A stretch of DNA of 64,000 nt. It comes from Candidatus Schekmanbacteria bacterium (GTDB taxonomy: Bacteria; Schekmanbacteria; GWA2-38-11; J061). The notes beneath the pieces were generated by a model that had not been told where the DNA came from, did not search any database, and worked only from the letters and a program-made list of their open reading frames with translations. The stretch spans positions 496,001 to 560,000 of the forward strand of contig JACRJM010000004.1 of the NCBI GenBank assembly GCA_016219965.1. Reading direction: 5' to 3'. Below, piece by piece: positions 7,375 to 14,941 of this stretch. The stretch's first letter is position 1. Every line of letters starts with the position of its first letter. Both the position numbers and the translations under genes were made by a program.

Positions 7375-8607
7375 TTACTTCTTTTTAGCAAGAAGCTGTT
7401 TTAACTGCTCGCGGAACATTTTGACTTCTTTTTCCACGTCAGCATCGGTTTTTTTCTTGTCGCGGAGCCTGCTTGCCTTCTGGAAATTGATTTCCGCGTT
7501 CTTTGAGTCCTCATCAATGGCACTCTTGTTGTCCTCTATTTTTATTTTTTCAACATAGAGCATTGTCATATACTGGTAGTAGTCAGGAGATTCCTGATTG
7601 ATCTCGAGAGCTTTTTTAATTGATGTAAACCCGTCATCTATGGCAGTAAGCTTTAGATGATTGACGGCCTCTTCAATACCTTTGCCAGCCTGATCCTTTG
7701 ATATCCCGACAGTTGACGAGATATAGTCTGACATATTGCGTACATTTTTCGACAGAATAGCTCTTGCCTGTTTCGCCAGAGAAAATTTTAAATCAGGCGC
7801 CTTCTCTGTTATGCATTTCAGCATATTGATTGGTGAAGTCCCGATACATTCCAGTACCTTGTTTACCTGATCATCTTTTATGTCCTTTATCTCTTTAAGC
7901 TGTTTAATGAGAGAATCTTTGCTTATTGATTTTACAACATCTGTCTCAGGTGCCTTGAGAGCTTTTGCAAGTTCAGCAGCCTTGACCTTGTCTATTTTTG
8001 CGCTTTTCGAAATTGCCGAAATCGCTGTATCGTTTGCTGCAAGTTTATCTACATATTCATCAATTCCATAAAGTCCTTCAGGCTTTTGTACTGCAAAGCA
8101 AAGACCCCAGTCTATTACACCCAGCGTATAATAAGCATCTGCACCGGCAGGATCTACCTCGATCTTCTTTTTAAAATATGTCCGTGCCTCAGCGAGGTCT
8201 CCGTCATCCATGAACATCGATGCTATCTTTGCATATTCATTTGATATATTGAACTGCGATTCTGCCCTTGCAGGATCAAGCTCGAGAGTCTTCTTATAAT
8301 AAGCGATAGCATTCTCAGCGAGATTTACGCACTTTTCATGTTCTGTCGGGCTTTTCATGGCAAGGAACTGGTTGGAATAACATACTGCTATGTTCTGGTT
8401 CGCATCTGCTGATGCCGGCATAAGCTCCGCAGATTTTTTGAATTCGTCGATGGCTTTTTCAAAATCTCCCTGGGCATAGAAGCTTTCACCCTGTTTCATG
8501 TGTGCGTCAAATTCTTTCTTTTTTTTGTCTCCACATCCTGCTATAGCAATTGTAATAATCAGAACAGACAGAACAACAGTGAGCGATGAGAATTTCTTTA
8601 TCAACAT
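7375..8607 (-). CDS. TPR-repeat lipoprotein
   Basis: A 410-residue protein with a signal peptide and lipobox (ITIAIAGCGDKKKK). Tetratricopeptide repeats follow, for example FYAQGDFEKAIDEFKKSAEL, AIAYYKKTLELDPARAESQF and DLAEARTYFKKKIEVDPAGA. The second half (about 190-330) is less repetitive and helical; a last TPR-like unit lies near SIKKALEINQESPDYYQY, and the C terminus is lysine-rich. Probably a periplasm-facing scaffold. SD GGAGAG precedes the ATG. It is transcribed divergently from the tonB operon; no specific partner can be inferred. Confidence 0.75.
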   Translation of the reverse strand: MLIKKFSSLTVVLSVLIITIAIAGCGDKKKKEFDAHMKQGESFYAQGDFEKAIDEFKKSAELMPASADANQNIAVCYSNQFLAMKSPTEHEKCVNLAENAIAYYKKTLELDPARAESQFNISNEYAKIASMFMDDGDLAEARTYFKKKIEVDPAGADAYYTLGVIDWGLCFAVQKPEGLYGIDEYVDKLAANDTAISAISKSAKIDKVKAAELAKALKAPETDVVKSISKDSLIKQLKEIKDIKDDQVNKVLECIGTSPINMLKCITEKAPDLKFSLAKQARAILSKNVRNMSDYISSTVGISKDQAGKGIEEAVNHLKLTAIDDGFTSIKKALEINQESPDYYQYMTMLYVEKIKIEDNKSAIDEDSKNAEINFQKASRLRDKKKTDADVEKEVKMFREQLKQLLAKKK

Positions 8608-8747
8608 GGTATCTCTCCTTAATAAAGTTTCTTGCTAAAATATGTGGTGTTTGTATATTTCATGAGGTGTACTGTCAAGATTTTTGTATTGCCGGAGTAC
8701 CTATAAGATATCTCATTTATATGTCACGCATACTGTAGTTTTTTTTA

Positions 8748-8773
8748 TTGACAAAGAATAAAAAACATATACA
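8748..8773 (+). promoter_or_regulatory. weak candidate promoter upstream of the tonB operon
   Basis: TTGACA at 8748-8753 and TATACA at 8768-8773, but only 14 bases apart, shorter than usual. It is about 45 bases before the small ORF at 8820. The rest of the 8608-8962 gap holds that ORF and nothing else I recognise. Confidence 0.25.
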
Positions 8774-8819
8774 AGACACTCGACTCTCATAAGGAATTCC
8801 GCTCAGGGAGATAACTATA

Positions 8820-8963
8820 TTGAAGATATCATATATGGAAGATATTGAAAAAGAATGTCTTGATCTTGAAAAAGATATGTATGTCAATTTTCGAAAAAAA
8901 CTCTTTCCAAAACATCCTATAAATATTAATAAAAAGAATAGATATGAAAGGAGGGCGAATTAG
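8820..8963 (+). CDS. 47-residue small ORF coupled to tonB
   Basis: A TTG start at 8820 preceded by AGGGAG, or ATG at 8835, opens a frame with EDIEKECLDLEKDMYVNF, then lysine/arginine-rich residues ending YERRAN. The TAG stop overlaps the GTG start of tonB (tagtg), a classic coupling arrangement. The tonB SD (GGAGGG) lies inside it. There is no signal peptide or membrane segment; it is charged and short. It may be a real regulatory or leader peptide or simply the translated leader. No family recognised. Confidence 0.45.
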   Translation: MKISYMEDIEKECLDLEKDMYVNFRKKLFPKHPININKKNRYERRAN

Positions 8964-9694
8964 TGTTCGACACTCTTGTAGAGTCGGGAGAAGGCGGCCA
9001 GGATGGTAAAAGATGGTATATGGCTCCTGTTTCGCTTCTTATCCACGGCATTGTAATTGGAACTATAATAGCTATACCAATATTGTTTCCACAGATGATA
9101 GAGAAAGAAGTAAAGGTAACTCTGGTGGCGCCTTCAGCTCCACCCCCGCCTCCCCCCCCCCCTGCAGCCTCAGCTCCGCAGCAGGTTGCTGCTCCTAAAG
9201 TCGAGGCAGCAAGGGTTGATCAGGGACCTGTCATTGATGCACCTTCATCAGGACCTTCTGAGCCGGTACAGGCAGGTGGTAGTGGTTTTGGGGTAATAGG
9301 CGGAGCAACTGGAGGAGGAGGAGGTGCGGCAGGATCAGCATTTATGGGTAATATAGCACCTGAAGCTAAATCAGAGCTTGATATCGAGCCTCCAAGAATA
9401 ATAACGGCAGATATGACAAAGCCTGAGCCAAAAGATAAAGTAAATCCTGTTTATCCTCAGCTTGCTCTTAAAGCAGGTGTTGAGGGAACGGTAATTCTCC
9501 AGATTGTCATAGGGCCCAAAGGAAATGTTGAAAGTGCGAAAGTATTGACCGTAGTTCCGCCGAAAGCAAGGGGAATAGGCCTTGAGGAAGCTGCTGTACA
9601 GGCGATTCTCCAGTGGAAGTTTACACCTGCCATAGCTGGCGGGAAAGCGGTCCGCGTATATTATAATGCGCCGATAATTTTCAAGCTCAATTAG
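8963..9694 (+). CDS. tonB: TonB energy-transducing protein
   Basis: A 243-residue protein in TonB order: N-terminal cytoplasmic stub, one membrane helix (about 25-45), a proline-rich stretch (APPPPPPPPAAS), a glycine-rich linker (about 95-125), and a C-terminal TonB domain with NPVYPQLALKAGVEGTVIL and AAVQAILQWKFTPA. It spans the periplasm and passes proton-motive energy from ExbB-ExbD to outer-membrane receptors. GTG start with a strong SD. It is followed directly by exbB and two exbD genes. The proline stretch is encoded partly by 11 consecutive C (9152-9162), a slippage-prone tract. No TonB-dependent receptor is in the window. Confidence 0.9.
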   Translation: MFDTLVESGEGGQDGKRWYMAPVSLLIHGIVIGTIIAIPILFPQMIEKEVKVTLVAPSAPPPPPPPPAASAPQQVAAPKVEAARVDQGPVIDAPSSGPSEPVQAGGSGFGVIGGATGGGGGAAGSAFMGNIAPEAKSELDIEPPRIITADMTKPEPKDKVNPVYPQLALKAGVEGTVILQIVIGPKGNVESAKVLTVVPPKARGIGLEEAAVQAILQWKFTPAIAGGKAVRVYYNAPIIFKLN

Positions 9695-9753
9695 AACTGT
9701 CTCCAAGGGCTAAGGGATAAAATAAATAAATATAGTTAAAAGGAGGTTTTAAA

Positions 9754-10440
9754 ATGCAGTTTTCGTTTCTTGAAATGTGGACAAGTATGGGGCTTATTGC
9801 CAAGACGGTTGTTTTTATCTTAGCCGGTAGCTCAATCTATGCATTTACCATTATTGCAGAAAGATGGTGGACATTCTACCAGGCTAAGAAACAGACAAAA
9901 ACTTTTATTGCACAATCTGCAAGCTCTTTCAAGTCCGGCAAGCTAAAAGAAGTTCTTCCTATGGCTGAAGAAGCTTCTAAAAGCCATGTTGCAAGAGTTG
10001 TTGCCGCAGGTTTGAAAGAACTTAAGCTGAATGAGGGCGGATCTTCCAATCTTCAGCAGATATTGACCTCTGAAGATAAGATTGAGGCTGCATCTAGGGC
10101 TATCCAGAGGGAAACAGCAGTAGAAGTAGCAAGGCTTAAAAAAGGAACAGGCGGACTTGCAACAGTAGGCAGTATTTCTCCATTTGTCGGACTTTTTGGA
10201 ACTATATTTGGAATCATCAATTCATTCCAGGCTATGGCAACGAGCGGCTCTGGCGGACTTGCTACCGTATCAGCAGGTATAGCTGAAGCTCTTGTTACAA
10301 CAGCGCTCGGTATTGGTGTTGCAATTCCTGCGGTTGTTTTCTTCAATTTCTTCATTACCAAGACAGAAAACTATGTTGTTGAGATTGATAACTCTTCATC
10401 TGAACTCGTTGATTATCTTCTCAAGGAGGCGACTAAATAA
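9754..10440 (+). CDS. exbB: ExbB/TolQ/MotA-family proton channel protein
   Basis: A 228-residue inner-membrane protein with three membrane helices: one near 18-38, and two after the cytoplasmic domain around 145-165 and 185-205. The conserved GTGGLATVGSISPFVGLFGT and GIAEALVTTALGIGVAIPAV segments are ExbB/TolQ signatures. It forms the pentameric channel that, with ExbD, energises TonB. SD AAGGAGG precedes the ATG. Its stop overlaps the next exbD start (taatg), so the two are translationally coupled. Confidence 0.9.
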   Translation: MQFSFLEMWTSMGLIAKTVVFILAGSSIYAFTIIAERWWTFYQAKKQTKTFIAQSASSFKSGKLKEVLPMAEEASKSHVARVVAAGLKELKLNEGGSSNLQQILTSEDKIEAASRAIQRETAVEVARLKKGTGGLATVGSISPFVGLFGTIFGIINSFQAMATSGSGGLATVSAGIAEALVTTALGIGVAIPAVVFFNFFITKTENYVVEIDNSSSELVDYLLKEATK

Positions 10441-10847
10441 TGGGAATGGAAGCCGGCGGGACAAAGAATGTCAAGTCCGATATAAATGTTGTACCGCTAA
10501 TTGACGTATGCCTTGTGCTTCTTGTTATATTCATGGTTGTAACTCCTCTTCTTCAGAAGGGAGTGGATGTAAGGCTTCCAAAGGCGGCTTCAGCCACTAA
10601 AAAGGAAGCGGTCAAGGTTACTCTAACGGTAAAGAGGGATGGTCAGATGTACCTTGAATCTGACAAAATCGCCTCAACTGACAGACTTGAAGAGAAGCTT
10701 ACAGGGCTGTTCAGCAACAGAGAGGAAAAATCCCTCTATATCAAAGCGGATGAGACTTTGACATTCGACAAGATTATGGAAGTAATGGATATTTGTAAAA
10801 ATGCGGGCATTAAGGAAGTTGGTCTGATGACTGAAAAGAAAGGGTAG
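10440..10847 (+). CDS. exbD: ExbD/TolR-family protein (first copy)
   Basis: A 135-residue protein with a short cytoplasmic N terminus, one membrane helix starting at about residue 19 (NVVPLIDVCLVLLVIFMVV) carrying the conserved proton-carrying aspartate in PLIDV, and a periplasmic domain. It partners ExbB. It overlaps exbB by one base. A paralogue follows 45 bases downstream. Confidence 0.88.
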   Translation: MGMEAGGTKNVKSDINVVPLIDVCLVLLVIFMVVTPLLQKGVDVRLPKAASATKKEAVKVTLTVKRDGQMYLESDKIASTDRLEEKLTGLFSNREEKSLYIKADETLTFDKIMEVMDICKNAGIKEVGLMTEKKG

Positions 10848-10891
10848 TAATCCCTTTTTTTTAAACATAGTGCTGTGCGGAGGAATGTAAA

Positions 10892-11305
10892 ATGAGTATG
10901 GATGTAGGCGGCAAAGGGGTAAAAAACGAAATCAACGTTGTTCCCCTTATTGATATAGTTCTTGTTTTGCTTGTTATCTTTATGGTGGTGACCCCTTTGA
11001 TGCAAAAGGGGATAGACATCAATATTCCGGAAAAAAGTACAAGCCAGAAGAAACCGGACAAAGAGGACAAAAAGAAAACCCTGGTTGTAAGTATAAGACC
11101 TGATTCATCAATTGACGTTAACTCGGAAGGCGTTGCTCGTGCGGAACTCGAAGGAAAGCTCCGCGAGATGCTTTCAACAAGGGATGACAAGACAGTATTC
11201 ATTAAGGCGGCTGGTTCACTTATATACGGCAGTATAATAGAGGTTATGGATATATGTAAGGCAGCAGGTGTAAAGACCATAGCCATTATAACTGAAAAGA
11301 AATAA
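10892..11305 (+). CDS. exbD: ExbD/TolR-family protein (second copy)
   Basis: A 137-residue paralogue of the preceding gene with the same layout: NEINVVPLIDIVLVLLVIF membrane segment with the key Asp, then a periplasmic domain containing VFIKAAGSLIYGSIIEVMDI. SD GGAGG precedes the ATG. Two ExbD-type subunits per ExbB are known in several diderms, where heteromeric ExbD pairs have been proposed. The two copies differ mostly in the linker (this one is lysine-rich: SQKKPDKEDKKKTL). Confidence 0.88.
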   Translation: MSMDVGGKGVKNEINVVPLIDIVLVLLVIFMVVTPLMQKGIDINIPEKSTSQKKPDKEDKKKTLVVSIRPDSSIDVNSEGVARAELEGKLREMLSTRDDKTVFIKAAGSLIYGSIIEVMDICKAAGVKTIAIITEKK

Positions 11306-11336
11306 CACGTTCTTAAAACAGGCAGATTTCCCATAA

Positions 11337-11957
11337 TTGAAGCTCTTCCCCAAAGAACAGAAATTTTTCGATCTTTTTGAAAAAGGCGCCAAGAACGTTG
11401 TAGTTGGCGCTGATTTGCTAAAACAGCTTATACATGATTATACGGATATTGTCTCAAAGTCGAGTCATATCAAGGAAATTGAGCATGAAGGGGATATAAT
11501 AACCCACAGCACCATAGAAAAGTTAAACCTCACTTTTATCACTCCTCTTGACAGAGAGGATATTTACTCCCTTATCAAAAGCCTCGACGATATTCTGGAT
11601 TACATTGATGCAGTAGCTTCAAGGATGGTATTATACAATGTGCAAGTGCCTACAGAGGAAGCAAAAGCGCTTGTAAATGTCCTTGTGAAATCTGTCAATG
11701 AAGTAGCAAAGGCAATAACTGAACTTAAAAACATCAAAAAACCGGAACAGATTCTTAATTCCTGCATTGAGATAAATCGCCTTGAGAACGAGGGGGATGC
11801 TCTTCTTCGTGAATCTGTTGCCAAGCTTTTTTCTGATAATCTTCCGCCGCTTGAAGTTATAAAGTGGAAGGAACTTTATGAGAATCTTGAGACTGCAATT
11901 GACAAGTGTGAAGATGTCGCAAATGTTGTCGAAGGAATCGTTCTTAAAAATGCATAA
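11337..11957 (+). CDS. DUF47/PhoU-like phosphate transport accessory protein
   Basis: A 206-residue all-helical cytoplasmic protein of the DUF47 family, with EHEGDIITHSTIEKLN and ITPLDREDIYSLIKSLDDILDYID, the family's repeated E-D metal-binding helices. Such proteins usually lie immediately before low-affinity phosphate permeases and modulate them. Here a Pit-type permease follows after 48 bases. TTG start; no strong SD visible. Confidence 0.85.
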   Translation: MKLFPKEQKFFDLFEKGAKNVVVGADLLKQLIHDYTDIVSKSSHIKEIEHEGDIITHSTIEKLNLTFITPLDREDIYSLIKSLDDILDYIDAVASRMVLYNVQVPTEEAKALVNVLVKSVNEVAKAITELKNIKKPEQILNSCIEINRLENEGDALLRESVAKLFSDNLPPLEVIKWKELYENLETAIDKCEDVANVVEGIVLKNA

Positions 11958-12005
11958 TTTGCAGGCGGCAAATAAAATTATCAGACCTTCAATATTATAC
12001 GCGTT

Positions 12006-13004
12006 GTGATTGACTATACTTTATTCCTTCTCGCCTTAACAATATTAGCAGCCCTTGTTTTCGATTTTTCAAATGGATGGAACGATTCTGCCAATGCGAT
12101 TGCCACTGTCGTTTCAACGCGTGTTCTTTCTCCAATACAAGCCATAGTCCTTTCTGCCACATTGAACTTCGTTGGAGCCTTTGTAAGCACTAAGGTGGCA
12201 AAAAGTATTGCAGGCAAGATAGTTGACCCTTCTATCCTTGATGCAAAAGTAATCCTCGCATCTATGATAGGCGCGGCAATATGGACTATCGCACTAACAA
12301 AATTTGGCTTGCCGATTTCATGCTCGCACGCTCTCATAGGAGGGATTATGGGGTCGGCAGTAATAGGTCATGGCATGGGAGTTTTAAATATCAAGGGTCT
12401 TACCCCGATATTCCTTGCACTTCTTATTTCGCCTGTCCTTGGAATGCTATTCGGACTTATCTTAATGCGCGTACTTAATAAGATGTTTGCAAACTGGGCC
12501 CCGCGAAAAGTTAACAGCATATTTGGAAAACTTCAACTTATTTCCGTGAGTTTTATGGCATTAAGCCATGGTACAAACGATGCACAGAAGGTAATGGGAG
12601 TGATAACGATGGCTCTTGTTTCTGCAGGCGTCCAGACAACGCTTGATGTGCCGGTATGGGTAATTCTGCTTTGTGCTCTTACCATAGCTTTGGGAACCGC
12701 GCTTGGAGGATGGAAGGTCATACAGACGCTTGGTATGAACCTGATAAAGCTTCAGCCAGTACACGGGTTTGCGGCAGAAACATCAGCTTCGGGTCTTCTT
12801 TTCTTTGCAGCATTTCTCGGGCTTCCAGTAAGCACAACGCATGTAATAACAGGAAGTGTTTTGGGCGTAGGTTCGGCACGCCGGTTTTCAGCCGTAAGAT
12901 GGGGCATCGGAAAGAAGATAATATATGCATGGGTATTTACATTGCCCGCATCAGCAGTCTTTGCCGCATTGATTTACTTGTTCCTGAATGCAGTCCTTCC
13001 GTAA
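12006..13004 (+). CDS. pit: Pit-family inorganic phosphate transporter
   Basis: A 332-residue polytopic membrane protein of the PiT family. Both signature halves are visible: DFSNGWNDSANAIATVVSTR near the N terminus and MALSHGTNDAQKVMGVI in the second half, plus PISCSHALIGG and LPVSTTHVITGS. It imports metal-phosphate complexes driven by proton or sodium gradients. GTG start chosen because it gives the expected NTDYTL-type hydrophobic beginning; no good SD. It is paired with the upstream DUF47 accessory gene. Confidence 0.9.
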   Translation: MIDYTLFLLALTILAALVFDFSNGWNDSANAIATVVSTRVLSPIQAIVLSATLNFVGAFVSTKVAKSIAGKIVDPSILDAKVILASMIGAAIWTIALTKFGLPISCSHALIGGIMGSAVIGHGMGVLNIKGLTPIFLALLISPVLGMLFGLILMRVLNKMFANWAPRKVNSIFGKLQLISVSFMALSHGTNDAQKVMGVITMALVSAGVQTTLDVPVWVILLCALTIALGTALGGWKVIQTLGMNLIKLQPVHGFAAETSASGLLFFAAFLGLPVSTTHVITGSVLGVGSARRFSAVRWGIGKKIIYAWVFTLPASAVFAALIYLFLNAVLP

Positions 13005-13078
13005 GACATTCTCCCTGTAATTCACGCATCTTTTTCTTGTCATCTTCTGTTCTTGTTATGTCATCACCTCTTTTTTAT

Positions 13079-13149
13079 GTCATCCCCTCGAAAGAGGGGA
13101 TCCAGAAATAATGACTAAATCTGGATTCCGCATCAAGTGCGGAATGACA
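13079..13149. repeat. GTCATCCCC-type double-hairpin repeat, copy 1
   Basis: A 71-base element with gtcatcccctcgaaagaggg as the left hairpin and attccgcatcaagtgcggaa as the right. Ends are inverted (gtcat...atgac). Copy 2 at 29155-29225 has the same length and is nearly identical; the right hairpin differs by a compensatory pair (attccgc/gcggaat versus atcccgc/gcgggat). Confidence 0.8.
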
Positions 13150-13213
13150 AACCAAAAAATCAGAATTAAAAGGCAGCTCCATAACTTTTACATTTTGCGA
13201 AAAGTATTTTGCT

Positions 13214-13241
13214 TGACAAACTATTTGTGATGAATAATATT
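13214..13241 (+). promoter_or_regulatory. sigma-70 promoter of the marR-RND operon
   Basis: TTGACA at 13214-13219, a 16-base spacer and TAATAT at 13236-13241, about 50 bases before the MarR start. An imperfect dyad (cttgacaaa ... attgccaag) spans the promoter and could be an autoregulatory operator; that last point is speculative. Confidence 0.5.
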
Positions 13242-13292
13242 TGTATTGCCAAGCACGGCTATAAACTCAACTAAAATAATAATTTTGAATTC

Positions 13293-13772
13293 ATGAAAAA
13301 AAATAATAACAATGGTTTCCGCGGGAAGACTGAGCGCTTTGAAAAAGCCTTCAGGGACTTTTTTTCCATAATCCGCGAAAAGGACCGGTATCGTTTTTCC
13401 GATTTCAAGGTCACAGAGGCTCAGTTCATAGCAATGATGTTTTTGAGAGAGAAGAAAATAGCAACCATGAGCGAGCTGAAGGTCTGGATGGGAATTCATA
13501 TGAGTACGCTTACCGGGATAATTGACCGCATGGTGCGCGACGGATTCGTCAAAAGAGGAAAGGACAATACTGACAGGAGGATAGTGAATGTAAGCCTGAC
13601 CAAGAAGGGCTCCTCAACATCATCATTGCTCTGGAAGGTCCGCAGGGAAAGGATTGAAACCATGCTTCGCATGCTTAACGAAGACGACCAGATGCTTCTC
13701 ATAGATACTTTTGAACGTTTAAGCACCAACATAAAACAGAAATACCAGAAAACAACGGAGGCTAAACAATGA
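13293..13772 (+). CDS. MarR-family transcriptional regulator
   Basis: A 159-residue winged-helix protein. The helix-turn-helix region includes MSELKVWMGIHMSTLTGIID, and the wing has GKDNTDRRIVNVSLTKKG, the DxR...L-T-KG pattern typical of MarR proteins. It probably represses its own operon and releases DNA on binding a phenolic or other toxic ligand. Its stop overlaps the next start (ATGA), tying it to the RND efflux genes it likely controls. No clear SD. Confidence 0.85.
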   Translation: MKKNNNNGFRGKTERFEKAFRDFFSIIREKDRYRFSDFKVTEAQFIAMMFLREKKIATMSELKVWMGIHMSTLTGIIDRMVRDGFVKRGKDNTDRRIVNVSLTKKGSSTSSLLWKVRRERIETMLRMLNEDDQMLLIDTFERLSTNIKQKYQKTTEAKQ

Positions 13773-14941
13773 CAATCGCTGGTAGCAGAAGAAAAAAAAT
13801 CATAATTACGGTTTCTGTTATCGCATTTCTATTTTTGGGTTTCAGGGTTTATAAGTCGGTTATAGAAGGACAGGGAATGGCCGCAACATCAAAAGACTCA
13901 AGGATTGTAGTCGGGACTGTAAGCGCAGTAAACGGTGATATAAGAAACGTAATCACAATATCGGGAGATGTTTGTCCAAATGCTGGCGTTGACATATATA
14001 CAAAAGCTTCAGGAAAAATTGAAAAGGTGAATGTTGATATTGGGGACGCAGTCGGGAAGGGCCAGGTCCTTGCGATAATAGAGCATGAGGAGCTTGACTT
14101 GAAGGTTAAAGAGGCTGAAGCAGCGCTTAAGGTCGCACAGGCAGACCTTGAGAAGGCAAAGGCAAGCATAGAAAGGACAAGGAATGAATATCAGAGAGCA
14201 GAGACCCTGAAAAAAAATGGAATGCTTTCAGACCAGGAATTTGAAAAGTCCCTCGATAATTACAGGTCATCGTTGGCTTCCCTTTCGCTTTCTGAGGCGC
14301 AGGCAAATGACTCCCGCAAGGCGCAGCTTGATATTGCCAAGCAGGATCTCTCAAATTGCTGGATAAGGTCTCCAATAGCCGGCGTTGTAACAAGGAAAAA
14401 TTATGATATGGGTGCCATGGTCTATTCTTCAAACGGAGGCAGTTCAGTACCGCTGTTCAGGGTTGAAGACCTTAGCGTCGTAAAAGTACGGATCAATGTC
14501 CCTGCAAAGTACGTAAAGGTTCTTAAGGAGGGGATGCCTGCTTTGGTTTCGGTGTCTTCCATGGGAAATGAAAAGTTTGCCGGCGAGGTGAAAAGGATTT
14601 CTCCCGGTCTTGACCAGCTTTCAAGGTCAGCTGTTTGCGAAGTAGAAGTTGAAAACAGCGGTATGAGGCTAAGGTCAGGTTCGTTTGCTGAAATTGAGAT
14701 CGATATGGGCACCATAAAGAACACAGTCATGATACCTCGCGATGCGGTCATGAAAAGAGAAGGTAAGGAGTATTCCTTTGTCTTTAACGGCGGGAAGGCA
14801 AACATGAGGCAGTTAAAGACCGGGGTGAGTTATGGTGACATGATACAGGTAATTGAAGGGATTAAGTCAGGTGAAGAAGTTGTCACGTCAAACAAGGCAA
14901 GCCTCTACGATCAGGCAAGCATCAGAAAAGGTTCTGTCTGA
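13769..14941 (+). CDS. RND efflux periplasmic adaptor (HlyD/AcrA family)
   Basis: A 390-residue adaptor with an N-terminal anchor helix (about 10-28). A biotinyl-lipoyl-like half (GKIEKVNVDIGDAVGKGQVLAI) leads into a coiled-coil hairpin (about 108-185), then the second lipoyl half (WIRSPIAGVVTRKNYDMGAMV), a beta-barrel and a membrane-proximal domain. It links the RND pump to an outer-membrane channel. It overlaps MarR by four bases and its stop overlaps the pump start (tgatg). No outer-membrane factor is in the operon. Confidence 0.88.
   Translation: MTIAGSRRKKIIITVSVIAFLFLGFRVYKSVIEGQGMAATSKDSRIVVGTVSAVNGDIRNVITISGDVCPNAGVDIYTKASGKIEKVNVDIGDAVGKGQVLAIIEHEELDLKVKEAEAALKVAQADLEKAKASIERTRNEYQRAETLKKNGMLSDQEFEKSLDNYRSSLASLSLSEAQANDSRKAQLDIAKQDLSNCWIRSPIAGVVTRKNYDMGAMVYSSNGGSSVPLFRVEDLSVVKVRINVPAKYVKVLKEGMPALVSVSSMGNEKFAGEVKRISPGLDQLSRSAVCEVEVENSGMRLRSGSFAEIEIDMGTIKNTVMIPRDAVMKREGKEYSFVFNGGKANMRQLKTGVSYGDMIQVIEGIKSGEEVVTSNKASLYDQASIRKGSV

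Noticed and set aside
12656-13111. Plus-strand 151-residue frame over the Pit gene end
   Set aside because: Out-of-frame shadow of the Pit transporter running into a repeat; composition is Ser/Cys-rich and not protein-like.
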